Positions 1-8,551 of a stretch of 50,205 bases of DNA are shown piece by piece. Source of the DNA: Vibrio tasmaniensis 1F-187 (lineage in GTDB: Bacteria > Pseudomonadota > Gammaproteobacteria > Enterobacterales > Vibrionaceae). Positions within the stretch are counted from its first letter, which is position 1. Every line of letters starts with the position of its first letter. Under the pieces are notes generated by a model, which saw only the letters and a program-made list of their open reading frames with translations, did no database searches and had not been told where the DNA came from. Where the stretch lies: the NCBI RefSeq assembly GCF_000272405.2, contig NZ_AJZM02000278.1:1-50205 (forward strand). Direction: 5' to 3'. A program made the translations under genes and the position numbers.

Positions 1-79
1 TCGAGGATGACGGAGTCGGAAGTTGTCATTAATCACTTCGCCGTCATCCCTTAATGTCAGGATCGAATAAAAAGCAGCT

Positions 80-241
80 GTCATTCCCTAAAGTGAGGCA
101 CGAGCGTAATAGGGAATCTGGGCTTGTTGGTATTACTTTCTTCATTTCCTAAAGTGAGCTACGAACGTAGTAGGGACTCTAGGTTTGTTGGTTTTACCTT
201 CGTCATTCTATGAAGCGAGAATCGAGCGTAATAGAGAATCT
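80..241. repeat. Three tandem copies of a ~61-bp repetitive palindromic unit
   Basis: Three related units begin near 80, 141 and 202. Each starts with a (G/T)TCATT(C/T)CCTA-like arm, has a core resembling AAGTGAGNNACGAACGTA, and closes with a TAGGGAATCT-like arm, so each unit can fold on itself. The spacers (GGCTTGTTGG and GGTTTGTTGG types) are also conserved, giving a regular 61-bp period. This resembles the repetitive extragenic palindromes scattered in Vibrio genomes (recognition from memory). The array lies directly upstream of the DUF2256 gene. A more degenerate related stretch may lie in 1-60. Confidence 0.75.
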
Positions 242-283
242 TTAGTAGACGCGAGAAGTGGACTCATCAAAAAGGAAACGGCC

Positions 284-427
284 ATGCACAAGAAGCCCCA
301 TTTACCAACTAAGACATGTCCTATTTGCCAAAAGCCTTTCTCATGGCGTAAAAAGTGGCAACGTTGTTGGGATGACGTGATTTACTGTTCTGAACGTTGT
401 CGTCGTCATAAGCCAACTTTGGCGTAA
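284..427 (+). CDS. DUF2256 family mini zinc protein
   Basis: A 47-residue protein with five cysteines at positions 12, 15, 28, 35 and 39 (CPIC, then C...YCSERC), the pattern of DUF2256, presumed to bind zinc. The reading frame stays open upstream to 185 through the repeat array, but the ATG at 284 is preceded by AAAGGAAA and begins the family-like [12 protein letters not shown] sequence, so it is chosen. DUF2256 genes are often found near or fused to cryptochrome/photolyase genes. Here the photolyase operon lies about 2 kb away, separated by a RIO kinase gene and on the opposite strand. The molecular function is unknown. Confidence 0.85.
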   Translation: MHKKPHLPTKTCPICQKPFSWRKKWQRCWDDVIYCSERCRRHKPTLA

Positions 428-520
428 TTTCTGTTCGTTTTTAGAACACGTTAATAGTTTCGTCATTCATTTCTTAAGTTAATATTTCTATCTGTAAGAC
501 AACTAATGTATAAAGGCGGC

Positions 521-1405
521 ATGAAGATACCTAAAAGAATACAGCCCTTAGTTGACGATGGTTTAGTCGACGAGGTGACAAGCCAATTAATGAGTGGCAA
601 AGAAGCGTCAGTGTACATAGTACGCTGCGGCGATACGATCCGTTGTGCCAAGGTATATAAGGAAATAAGCCAGCGCAGCTTTAAAAAAGCAACGGCGTAT
701 CGTGAAGGCCGAAAAGTACGTAATAGCCGCCGTGCCAGAGCGATGGAAAAAGGCTCTGGTTTTGGCCGAGAACAACAAGAGAAAGTGTGGCAAAGCGCTG
801 AAGTGGATGCCTTGTATAAACTGGCCGAAGCGGGTGTTCGTGTGCCTGTGCCTTATGGCTGTTTTGATGGTGTGCTGCTTATGGAGCTAGTCACTGATGA
901 TGACGGTTATGTGGCTCCTAGATTGAACGATGTTGTGATGCCACCAGAACAAGCGATTGAAGATCATGCGGTGATGATGACTTACGTGGTTAAAATGCTT
1001 TGCGTTGGTTTGATCCATGGTGACTTGTCTGAGTTTAACGTATTGGTTGATGAATACGGCCCTGTGATTATCGATCTACCGCAAGCTGTCGACGCTTCGG
1101 CTAATAACAACGCTGAGTGGATGTTGGCTCGTGACATCAATAACATCCGTGATTATTACGCTCAATTTGCCCCTGAATTGGCGAAAACCGAGTATGCCAA
1201 GGAAATGTGGGCGCTGTACGAGAAAGGCGACTTAAAGCCAGACAGCAAGCTGACGGGCGAGTTTACAGAAACTGACGATTTGGCAGACATCGAAGCCATT
1301 ATGCAAGAGATAGACGCTGCGCGAATTGAAGAGCAACACCGACGCGAGCGTGTTAAAGAAGAAAAAGAAGGTGTTGACGACAGCAAGTTCAATTGGGCTG
1401 AGTAA
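521..1405 (+). CDS. RIO1-like atypical serine kinase (PA4780 family)
   Basis: A 294-residue RIO-type kinase. The sequence shows an SGKEASVY nucleotide-binding loop near residue 26, a lysine in CAKVYK near 44, the catalytic loop HGDLSEFN near 166 and the metal-binding IDLPQ near 184, all typical of bacterial RIO proteins of the PA4780 type. A charged C-terminal tail rich in Glu, Arg and Lys follows. An upstream in-frame ATG at 506 exists, but the ATG at 521 has AAGGCGG just before it and gives the family-like MKIPKRIQPLVDDG start. RIO proteins phosphorylate serine or act as ATPases; the bacterial substrate is not established. The gene is monocistronic and followed by a terminator. Confidence 0.9.
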   Translation: MKIPKRIQPLVDDGLVDEVTSQLMSGKEASVYIVRCGDTIRCAKVYKEISQRSFKKATAYREGRKVRNSRRARAMEKGSGFGREQQEKVWQSAEVDALYKLAEAGVRVPVPYGCFDGVLLMELVTDDDGYVAPRLNDVVMPPEQAIEDHAVMMTYVVKMLCVGLIHGDLSEFNVLVDEYGPVIIDLPQAVDASANNNAEWMLARDINNIRDYYAQFAPELAKTEYAKEMWALYEKGDLKPDSKLTGEFTETDDLADIEAIMQEIDAARIEEQHRRERVKEEKEGVDDSKFNWAE

Positions 1406-1483
1406 TCGTAATGATCTGTTTTGATCTTTCGTAAAATGTCAGTCATAACGCCTTAAAAAACTAAGGCGCTCTTTCAAAAAAAT

Positions 1484-1522
1484 AACCCAATAGAGCCTCA
1501 ACTCTGTTGGGTTTTCTTTTTT
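1484..1522 (+). terminator. Rho-independent terminator after the RIO kinase, probably bidirectional
   Basis: The arms AACCCAATAGAG and CTCTGTTGGGTT form a stem around a short loop, followed by TTCTTTTTT. A second weaker hairpin (CGCCTTA/TAAGGCG) lies just upstream at 1449-1468. The convergent SDR gene ends at 1554, so the structure may end transcription from both sides. Confidence 0.85.
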
Positions 1523-1553
1523 AGCACTCATGAAAGACGGCCACTGATATTAA

Positions 1554-2294
1554 CTACCACTTTAACTGCTCACCATCGTAAGCGTAGAAGTGCCCACTTT
1601 TGTCCGGCGTGGCAGTGCGAATAATATCGACCAAGTGATGGGCGACATAGCTCGACTCAAACAACTTACCCTCAGGGACATTGGTCTGAAAAGGCTTCGA
1701 TAAAGCCGTGTCTGTTGTGCCCGGGTGTAGCGCTAATACTGTGCCTTTCTTTATGGTGCGTTGCCATTCAATCGACATGGTTTTGATGAACATGTTGAGT
1801 GCCGCTTTCGATGAGCGATAGCTATACCATCCACCTAATCGGTTGTCTGAAATGCTGCCGACTTTGGCTGATACCACGGCAAATTTTGGATTGTCACTGG
1901 CTTTGAGAATCGGCGTGAAGTGCTTGGCCAGTAACAAGCTAGGCAGGGTGTTTACCGAGATGTTTTTCAGAAAGAATTCTGGGTCGATAGAGGACAAATT
2001 CTTTTCCGGACCAAGGTCTGGCGTATGAAGCATACCCACGCAGTTTATCAACCAGTCCAATTTTTCAAACTGTTTGCTGAGTTGCTCAATATCAGCTTCA
2101 TTGGTTGCATCGACTTTGTGCCAGTTCAAACGACTGTTTTCTAGTTCTGGCTGTTGAGAGTGGTAAGTCGCGTCTACATGCACATCAAGAAAATCAAAGC
2201 GAGACAGCTCAGACAGCAGGTGCTTAACCACAGCGAAACCAATACCGCCACTCCCACCAACAACTAGTATGTGTAATCTGAGTTGCTCAACCAT
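1554..2294 (-). CDS. Short-chain dehydrogenase (CsgA/C-factor-like SDR) in the photolyase operon
   Basis: A 246-residue classical-type SDR. It has the dinucleotide-binding GGSGGIG at residues 13-19, the INCVG stretch near 83 in place of the usual NNAG, and the active-site YRSSK at 159-163 with a serine around 147. Its ATG overlaps the stop codon of the upstream photolyase gene by one base (TAATG), which indicates translational coupling. The substrate is unknown. SDRs sitting with photolyases recur in marine gammaproteobacteria, so a role in making or recycling a pigment or cofactor is possible, but that is inference. It is the last gene of the three-gene operon. Confidence 0.88.
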   Translation of the reverse strand: MVEQLRLHILVVGGSGGIGFAVVKHLLSELSRFDFLDVHVDATYHSQQPELENSRLNWHKVDATNEADIEQLSKQFEKLDWLINCVGMLHTPDLGPEKNLSSIDPEFFLKNISVNTLPSLLLAKHFTPILKASDNPKFAVVSAKVGSISDNRLGGWYSYRSSKAALNMFIKTMSIEWQRTIKKGTVLALHPGTTDTALSKPFQTNVPEGKLFESSYVAHHLVDIIRTATPDKSGHFYAYDGEQLKW

Positions 2295-3853
2295 TATAAA
2301 TTCTCCAAGTTTGTGATTCGTTGCTCTGCGGTCTCGAGTATCGCTTGTTGGTCTTGTTCATCCATATTGTCCCAAGAGCGATATAACATGCCCATGCGTG
2401 GGTTACGGTTTAACGCATCGCGGTGCTGGTTCATAAAGCGCCAGTACAAGCTATTGAAAGGGCAAGATTGCTCTCCGCTGCGTTCTTTTATCTTGTAGTG
2501 ACAGCCTTTGCAGTAGTCACTCATACGGTTGATGTAAGAACCGCTGGCAGAGTATGGTTTGGTTCCGACGATCCCGCCATCAGCAAAAAGTGCCATACCT
2601 CGCGTATTCGGCATTTCGACCCACTCAATCGCATCAACATAAATACCAAGGTACCAACTATCAACTTGATCCGGAGCAATGCCCGTAATTAAGCAGAAGT
2701 TACCGGTGATCATGAGCCTTTGAATGTGGTGCGCATAAGCAAAGTCGAGGGATTGATCAATCGCGTGCTTCATACAATTCATCTTGGTTTGCCCATCCCA
2801 AAAATAATGAGGCAACTGACGGTCTGCTGCGTAATGGTTTTTGTTGGCGTAAGCAGGCATGTTCGACCAATAAACGCCACGTATGTATTCTCTCCAACCT
2901 AGAATTTGGCGTACGAACCCTTCAACTTGCGTAATATCGATAGTGGGTGCGTTTGGCTTAGAAGAGGACTGATAAGCCGACAGCGCTGCATCAATCACTT
3001 CTTTGGGGCTTAGCAGTTTGCTGTTCAACGAAAAGGAGAGGCGACTGTGATACAAACTCCATTTTGAATCGTGCTCGGTCGTCATTGCATCTTGAAACTG
3101 GCCGAATAGCGGCAAACAGACTTGGCAGAAGTGAGCAAGAAGAGAAAGACTTTGCGCTCGGTTGACTGGCCATAATAACTGATCACCAACTTCACCAATG
3201 GTTTGAACTTGATGATGCTCGATGCGTTTTAAAATCTCAGAAATATCGTTGGAAAACATTAATGGTTGCGGCAAGTTGTCGATGTCTTGCTTCTTGAGTT
3301 TCTTGCGATTGTTTGCATCGTAATTCCATTTTCCGCCAACCGGTTTGCCATCGTCGAGCAGGATGTCAAAGCGCTTTCTCATTCGACGATAGAAGTGTTC
3401 CATCATGATGTGTTTGTCTTTAGGAAACTGGGTTTCAATCTCGTCAAACGGAAACAGGAAGTGCTCGGAATCGCTACAGCCTTTGGTTACCCCAGTTAAC
3501 TTCAGCTTTGCCAATTGTTGGAGAAGTCGATATTCGTCTGGCTGTTGGTATTCAAATTTTTCAGCAGCAAACTCGTGGACATAGTGTTGCAATAGAGCAT
3601 CGAGATTTTCAAATTGAGTCGTGTCATCCAGAGTTAGGTGGAGTACCTGATGACCTTGTTGTTTGAGCTCGTCGGCAAAGTAGTCCATCGCAGAGAAAAA
3701 AGCGGCCACTTTTTGGATGTGCGATGCAACGTAGTCAGTCTCTTGCTTGAGTTCGGCAATGATATAAATGACGTCGTCATCAACCTGTTGAAACCAAGAG
3801 TGCTGGACATTGAGTTGGTCGCCTAAGACAAGGCGCACGGTTTTGAAGTTCAT
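2294..3853 (-). CDS. Fe-S cluster bacterial cryptochrome/photolyase (FeS-BCP, (6-4) photolyase-like)
   Basis: A 519-residue member of the 'deoxyribodipyrimidine photolyase-related' family. The N-terminal RLVLGDQL begins the antenna-binding alpha/beta domain and the C-terminal half is the FAD-binding helical domain. Cysteines at 360, 448, 451 and 464 (NC, CKGC, SCPF) have exactly the spacing of the four [4Fe-4S] ligands known in Agrobacterium PhrB (350, 438, 441, 454). This supports a (6-4) photolyase that repairs UV lesions using blue light. It overlaps the upstream DASH gene by four bases and the downstream SDR by one, so the three are translated as a coupled unit. Confidence 0.93.
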   Translation of the reverse strand: MNFKTVRLVLGDQLNVQHSWFQQVDDDVIYIIAELKQETDYVASHIQKVAAFFSAMDYFADELKQQGHQVLHLTLDDTTQFENLDALLQHYVHEFAAEKFEYQQPDEYRLLQQLAKLKLTGVTKGCSDSEHFLFPFDEIETQFPKDKHIMMEHFYRRMRKRFDILLDDGKPVGGKWNYDANNRKKLKKQDIDNLPQPLMFSNDISEILKRIEHHQVQTIGEVGDQLLWPVNRAQSLSLLAHFCQVCLPLFGQFQDAMTTEHDSKWSLYHSRLSFSLNSKLLSPKEVIDAALSAYQSSSKPNAPTIDITQVEGFVRQILGWREYIRGVYWSNMPAYANKNHYAADRQLPHYFWDGQTKMNCMKHAIDQSLDFAYAHHIQRLMITGNFCLITGIAPDQVDSWYLGIYVDAIEWVEMPNTRGMALFADGGIVGTKPYSASGSYINRMSDYCKGCHYKIKERSGEQSCPFNSLYWRFMNQHRDALNRNPRMGMLYRSWDNMDEQDQQAILETAEQRITNLENL

Positions 3854-5232
3854 AACACATCCTGATTGTTAGTTAAGACAGGTTCTTTGTTGCTCGTATT
3901 CCACTTGTTTATAAATATATGGTCTGGGTCATACATATCGGTCTGCCTAGACAAGTCGAAATGGTGTGATTTGGGTTGTGCTTGGTTAGCATTCTTTTGT
4001 TTCTTGGTTTGGGTGTTTACTTGAGAGTTCAGGGCTCCGGCTATATATGCCCAATTACCCCAGTTTGATGCCACGTCATAGTCGATAAGTTGGCTCTCAA
4101 AATAGGCTGCGCCGTGTCGCCAATCGCCACATAATTCGTAGATCAGACAGCTGGCTGTTAGTTGTCTTCCTCTGTTCGACATGTAGCCGGTTTCGTTAAG
4201 TTGACGCATACACGCATCGACAATCGGATAGTTGGTATTGCCACTTTTCCATTTGGCAAAATTCAGGTTCGATGTTCCCGAGGAGTTTGGGGTGTTGAGT
4301 TTTTGGTCTGAAGAATCACCGAATAACGATGAGCCCAGAGATAAGCATTTCCAATAGAAATATTCGCGCCACAACAACTCAAAGTAGATCCAATAGGTTG
4401 AATCGTTACAGCCATGTTCGGTTTCGAACTGTTTCAAATGGCGATAAATCGTTTTAGGCGAAACGCAGCCGAGTGCCAGCCACGGCGAGAACTTGGTTGA
4501 GTTTTCGATGCCGTCAAATGCGTTTCGAGTCTGCTTGTAGTTAAGGGCGTAATCATGTGAAAAGTAGTTTTCTAAATGCGCTAGTCCTCCGTCTTCGCCA
4601 CCCAAATAATCGTTTGTTGCTGCTCTTTCGATATTTGGAGAACTGGATAATGGGATTGCTGTTGTTTGTGCTGGTGTCACTGCTGGTGGAAGCTGCGCAA
4701 TAACCGTCTCGTCGCTATTAAGGTTCAAGTGTTCGACTAGCTTTCTAAATTTGGTAAACGAGCTCGGGACTTTTGATAATTCAAACGGCAGATCATGCGA
4801 GTCAAACAAGGTGGAGTTATGCGGCAAGCATGTTATCAAGTCAGGGTGACGACGGTGTACTGAATGAATCAATTGTCGCTCGTCGTGACCGCAGTGTGCA
4901 TTGGCGAAAAAGTGGGTGACGTGTTGTGTAGCAATGATTTGGCTGAGTGCATGCTCGACTACGTCTGGTTCTAAATGATTACTGTGAATCACGACAAGTT
5001 GCTGCCCAAGCCTCACTAAATTCGATTCTAAATTGTCTAACGATTGTGAAACAAAACTCTGGCGATGTACGCCATAATTTTGCTCTTGCGCGAAATCAGC
5101 AGAGAAACGAACCAAAGTGGGTTCGACAGTCACGCAAATGAGTTTATCGACGCTCTGTGCAGCGCAATCGAGCAATTGATTGTCGTTGATTCTTAAGTCG
5201 TTTGTAAAAAGATAGAGACCAATCTTTTTCAT
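3850..5232 (-). CDS. DASH-family cryptochrome/photolyase
   Basis: A 460-residue protein of the Cry-DASH family: FAD-binding light-activated proteins that repair cyclobutane dimers in single-stranded or looped DNA and may signal. It opens with LYLFTNDLRINDN, the family-type start. FAD-domain signatures include LLWREYFYW, GYMSNRGRQ and, near the C-terminus, DYDVASNWGNWAY. The C-terminal tail after that is rich in Asn, Gln and Lys, as is common in DASH proteins. It is the first gene of the minus-strand operon, so the promoter should lie in 5233-5469; no convincing regulatory box was recognised there. Confidence 0.93.
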   Translation of the reverse strand: MKKIGLYLFTNDLRINDNQLLDCAAQSVDKLICVTVEPTLVRFSADFAQEQNYGVHRQSFVSQSLDNLESNLVRLGQQLVVIHSNHLEPDVVEHALSQIIATQHVTHFFANAHCGHDERQLIHSVHRRHPDLITCLPHNSTLFDSHDLPFELSKVPSSFTKFRKLVEHLNLNSDETVIAQLPPAVTPAQTTAIPLSSSPNIERAATNDYLGGEDGGLAHLENYFSHDYALNYKQTRNAFDGIENSTKFSPWLALGCVSPKTIYRHLKQFETEHGCNDSTYWIYFELLWREYFYWKCLSLGSSLFGDSSDQKLNTPNSSGTSNLNFAKWKSGNTNYPIVDACMRQLNETGYMSNRGRQLTASCLIYELCGDWRHGAAYFESQLIDYDVASNWGNWAYIAGALNSQVNTQTKKQKNANQAQPKSHHFDLSRQTDMYDPDHIFINKWNTSNKEPVLTNNQDVL

Positions 5233-5469
5233 TACTTACACTCGTGATTTGTTAATTATTAGACGCTTACGAGTTGATAAGCTGACAAGATCACAAATGA
5301 TTTCAGCAAGTGAGTGATAGTTGGATTGGGGTAAACAAGAAGATTGAAGAGGGGATGTAAGCCAACCAATAATACCGATAGAGGCTGGCTATTGAAGCCT
5401 GGCTTTAAAAGCCAAAACAGCTATTTTTTAAGAGCGATAGTCTTTAGGAACCGTGGGGCTCTAGAAGCT

Positions 5470-5892
5470 CTAGTCCATAGGAACGACGAGTATGTCGACG
5501 GGAGAAGAGTCTATCAATTGCTTTGAGTGCGAGATGATCTTATGCCAAAAATCATGGTGATGACCACAAAGCATTAAGTCAATGTTGTGCGTTTTCACGG
5601 CATCCTTGAGTTTGTCATTCAAATCACCTGTACCTACAAAAATATGCTGAATCGGCTGTTTAGCGTAAGCCTCAAACTCTCTTAAGTGTTTTATCGCATC
5701 TTCATTGACAGGTAAGTCACCATTATTTTGCTGAATATCAACGAGTTCTGGGTAGATTTCTCCGTGAGTACCGTCGATATAAACAAACGAAAGTTCCGTT
5801 TCTAGTTTGTTCGCGAAGAAGGTTGCTCTATCAATGAGTATTTTCGAGTCATCAGACATTTCAAGTGCGACCAGAATATGTCGGTATTCCAT
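5470..5892 (-). CDS. Universal stress protein (UspA family)
   Basis: A 140-residue single-domain USP. It starts with the family-like YRHILVALEMSDDS strand-loop and ends with SPVDILVVP. The ATP-binding G-2X-G-9X-G(S/T) signature is not intact: the region reads GHHHDFWHKIISHSKQ, so it belongs with the non-nucleotide-binding UspA type rather than the ATP-binding MJ0577 type. It is cytoplasmic and probably stress-induced, as is usual for the family. It stands alone between the photolyase operon and the divergent PcfJ-domain gene. The distance to the photolyase operon (237 bp) argues against co-transcription. Confidence 0.88.
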   Translation of the reverse strand: MEYRHILVALEMSDDSKILIDRATFFANKLETELSFVYIDGTHGEIYPELVDIQQNNGDLPVNEDAIKHLREFEAYAKQPIQHIFVGTGDLNDKLKDAVKTHNIDLMLCGHHHDFWHKIISHSKQLIDSSPVDILVVPMD

Positions 5893-6135
5893 AATTAAAG
5901 CCTCTTGTTATTAGTGATGTTACAAGCATAGTTTCTATCTAAGTAAATGATATCGAAGAGGTCTCATATTGCGTAAAATCATCATTCAAAGATCTTCTAA
6001 GTACTCTCGTATTTATATCGCTTTGATTGATAAGAAATTTACAAAAGGTTGTTATAGTGACTTTAGACCGAGCTTTGTTTTTTTTGCTATTAGATAAGCT
6101 CGATAGTTCAACGCGCCATTAACGAAGAGGCATCA

Positions 6136-7266
6136 ATGACAGCACTACTTACCATTCCCACTCGCACATTAGGCTTTGATTACGATATTGAGATCAGTGA
6201 TTGGTCGCAAAAGCTCGTGGGCTTTCATGTGTTTGAAGATGGTAGACGACCGCTCGATGGTGGTATTGGTTTAAGCCTCAACCTCGTTGAGCAGTTTGAT
6301 GTGAATGGTCGTTGGTTAGATTCATTGCCAGCTCGTTATCGTGAGATAACCGATGATTTCCCAGAGTATCAATACCAGATGTTGTGGCTCGCGGCGAACA
6401 CTTATGAGGCGGCTCAATTGCTTGAATTAAGGCCGGTTATCTTGGCGTTAATCTGCATGAAACACAGTGTCGATAACAAGAAAGCATTGGAACTGAGTCG
6501 TCTAGGGCAGAAGAGAATCTTAACCAAACTGGGCTTAGACGGCAGTAAAGCGACCCTAAAATTCATCGATAAGCTAGAGCTTCATTACAACGTCGGTGAT
6601 GAGCTTGACCACATTGTACGAATTCTCGAACCCCTGCAAAGACGTGTTCTTAAATTCAAGCATTACTCCAAAGTTGGCTACACAGCGCTGCGTTTGGATC
6701 AGGTTCATCCGTTTCTAACCGGCAGTCGATTGGGTATTGCGATGGTGGAAGAGGGCAGGCTTAATGCGCCTTCAAAAATGGCAATGTTCCAAGATGCGAT
6801 ATTGTTAGGACTAGATTTGGAGATGGATGATCCATTACGCGCCATTACCAGCCAGAACTCATTTGCGATGTTCGAACAACTTCACGATAGATGGACAGAG
6901 CAACGTCAACTGCGTCGTTTAGAGGGTAACCGCCCAATGGATAAAGACATTCCTTATCCGGTTCCTTTGCTAGGTAACGACAATATTCATCCGCTTACTG
7001 ATTACTACGACCTTGAAAAAGAAGGCATGGAGCAAAAACACTGCATTGGTGTTTATCACAATCGAATCATGAGCGACCGCTATGTGGTATTCCGCATGTT
7101 CAAACCTCAGCGTTTAACCATAGGTTTACGTCGTGTCCCGAGCAAAGCGTTTCCGTTTGAAATTGACCAAATTTGCGGAAAACGAAATGCACCACCGTCG
7201 GAGTCGGCTCGCCAAGTCATCCATGACTGGTTAGAAGCGAGTAAGCAAAAGTACCCTAAGCAATAG
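6136..7266 (+). CDS. PcfJ-domain protein, chromosomal stand-alone copy
   Basis: A 376-residue protein. The C-terminal third carries the PcfJ-like signature: KHCIGVYHNRI near residue 301, then YVVFRMF, a TIGLR strand, and IDQICGKRNAPP near 345. PcfJ-like domains are known from conjugative plasmids and are widespread in uncharacterised chromosomal proteins; no activity is established. The N-terminal two thirds are helical and not recognised. The ATG at 6136 follows AACGAAGAGGC. The small zinc-ribbon gene at 7291 starts 24 bp downstream on the same strand and is probably co-transcribed. No mobilisation genes are nearby, so it appears to be a resident gene. Confidence 0.75.
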   Translation: MTALLTIPTRTLGFDYDIEISDWSQKLVGFHVFEDGRRPLDGGIGLSLNLVEQFDVNGRWLDSLPARYREITDDFPEYQYQMLWLAANTYEAAQLLELRPVILALICMKHSVDNKKALELSRLGQKRILTKLGLDGSKATLKFIDKLELHYNVGDELDHIVRILEPLQRRVLKFKHYSKVGYTALRLDQVHPFLTGSRLGIAMVEEGRLNAPSKMAMFQDAILLGLDLEMDDPLRAITSQNSFAMFEQLHDRWTEQRQLRRLEGNRPMDKDIPYPVPLLGNDNIHPLTDYYDLEKEGMEQKHCIGVYHNRIMSDRYVVFRMFKPQRLTIGLRRVPSKAFPFEIDQICGKRNAPPSESARQVIHDWLEASKQKYPKQ

Positions 7267-7290
7267 CCATGAAGTAGAAGGAATAGCAGG

Positions 7291-7425
7291 ATGTTTCAAC
7301 AAGGCGATTTATGTCCGCATTGTGGTTTGATTATTGTGATGCCAACAGATTTGCAAGCCGAATGCTTAGGGTGTGGCGAAGAAATCAATCAAGACCCTGC
7401 AGACGATTACGACGAAGAAGAGTAA
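7291..7425 (+). CDS. 44-aa zinc-ribbon miniprotein
   Basis: This small open frame encodes 44 residues with two CxxC pairs, CPHCG at residues 8-12 and CLGCG near 30-34, followed by a strongly acidic tail ending DDYDEEE. The paired CxxC motifs predict one zinc ribbon. AGAAGGAATAG precedes the ATG. It begins 24 bp after the PcfJ-domain gene and probably shares its transcript, so the two products may work together. Its function is unknown. It was found by reading the sequence because it is too short for routine gene calls. Confidence 0.75.
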   Translation: MFQQGDLCPHCGLIIVMPTDLQAECLGCGEEINQDPADDYDEEE

Positions 7426-7489
7426 CTTTACCTACACTAATATAAACCAAGGTTAGGATGGCCGTATTAGCCCTTCAAAGGATGGACAA

Positions 7490-7948
7490 ATGCAGAAAGT
7501 AATCTTTAGAAATTGCGATGAAAACTCACCTTATTGGAGTGAGTTAGAGGGCTTATTTCAAAGCGAATGGTGTAATTTCAAGTTTAAAGATACCTATAAA
7601 GAAAACGTAAAACTCCCTCCAGTAATAACAGTACTTCGCGATAATGTAGTCATTGGTGGCTTGGCATATTCCCATTTTCAGGAACCTCATCAAGTTCGGG
7701 ATGTGGTTTGGATTAATGCTGTTTATGTTGATGCTCAATGGCGTGGCCAAGGTATTGCAAGTGAATTGATTAATCGTGGTGTTGAACAAATGCCAGACTA
7801 TTATCAATCCCAACCCTCGAAAGATTCAACGTCTAAGTTGTACGCCTACACCAATATTGCGCCTTTGTATCTTTCTCTCGGTTGGTCAATCGTCGATATC
7901 GAATCAGAACCGAACCATAAAGTGATGAGTATTGAACTTAATCGATAA
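7490..7948 (+). CDS. GNAT family N-acetyltransferase
   Basis: A 152-residue GNAT domain covering the whole protein. The acetyl-CoA-binding motif A reads WRGQGIASELINRG (Q/R-x-x-G-x-G/A type) near residues 84-97, preceded by the strand VVWINAVYVDAQ. The C-terminal part has YAYTNIAPLYLSLGW, typical of the motif-B helix that ends the fold. The substrate cannot be deduced. An AAAGGATGGACAA stretch precedes the ATG. It is a single gene with 64 bp to the upstream zinc-ribbon gene. Confidence 0.88.
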   Translation: MQKVIFRNCDENSPYWSELEGLFQSEWCNFKFKDTYKENVKLPPVITVLRDNVVIGGLAYSHFQEPHQVRDVVWINAVYVDAQWRGQGIASELINRGVEQMPDYYQSQPSKDSTSKLYAYTNIAPLYLSLGWSIVDIESEPNHKVMSIELNR

Positions 7949-8123
7949 GTTCGGAATAAAAACTTTGATATTAGGTTATCTGCCTTTCGAGTAATGAAGC
8001 TCTCTCTTTCATCAACAATGCATAACTCTGTTAAATTTTCGTTGAAACTCATGCCTATATCGCCTTTAAATCAAACAACTCGCTGTTGATTAAAACGATC
8101 TCTACGATTTATTGCACCAGTTG

Positions 8124-8152
8124 TTGAGCACTAAGCCTATATTGACTAGAAT
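8124..8152 (+). promoter_or_regulatory. Candidate sigma-70 promoter for the DUF3297 gene
   Basis: TTGAGC at 8124-8129 and TAGAAT at 8147-8152 are separated by 17 bp, an ideal spacing, and lie 40 bp upstream of the DUF3297 start. This is read from the sequence only. Confidence 0.45.
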
Positions 8153-8191
8153 GACGCACTTTTTTTATTTACGTACATACAGGTAATGAAC

Positions 8192-8446
8192 ATGAGCGAT
8201 ACTAATTCAAGACCAGCTTTACCAGATCATCTTGCAGGTAACCCACGCAGCCCACACCACGTGGCTGAGTGTTTCGAATACCCAATCGGCATTCGTCTAA
8301 ATGGTAAAGAGCGTACTGATGTTGAAGAATACTGCATCAGCGAAGGTTGGGTTAAGATCCCTTCTCCAAAAGCGCTAGATCGTTTTGGTCAGCCAATGCT
8401 TATTACTCTTAAAGGCACAGTAGAAGCTTTCTACATCGAAGATTGA
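8192..8446 (+). CDS. DUF3297 family protein
   Basis: An 84-residue protein that matches DUF3297 along its length, with the conserved-looking stretches PDHLAGNPRSPHH, IGIRLNGKERTDVEEYC and GWVKI. An in-frame ATG at 8186 gives two extra residues, but the AGG at 8181 is better spaced for 8192. The function is unknown. It is single-gene, with a candidate promoter upstream and a strong terminator 50 bp downstream, suggesting a highly expressed housekeeping small protein. No signal peptide or membrane segment is seen. Confidence 0.85.
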   Translation: MSDTNSRPALPDHLAGNPRSPHHVAECFEYPIGIRLNGKERTDVEEYCISEGWVKIPSPKALDRFGQPMLITLKGTVEAFYIED

Positions 8447-8495
8447 TCACTTCGTGTAACTCGATAATGTCGAGTACAAAACGCTGTTTATATAG

Positions 8496-8527
8496 AAGGG
8501 TCTAGAGAAATCTAGGTCCTTTTTGTT
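8496..8527 (+). terminator. Rho-independent terminator after DUF3297
   Basis: The stem AGGGTCTAGA / TCTAGGTCCT closes a GAAA tetraloop and is followed by TTTTTG, just 50 bp after the DUF3297 stop codon. Confidence 0.85.
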
Positions 8528-8551
8528 TGCGTATGATTCCTTAAGTCGACT

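Noticed and set aside
185..283. N-terminal extension of the DUF2256 protein
   Set aside because: It translates the third repetitive palindrome, and a good ribosome site precedes the ATG at 284.
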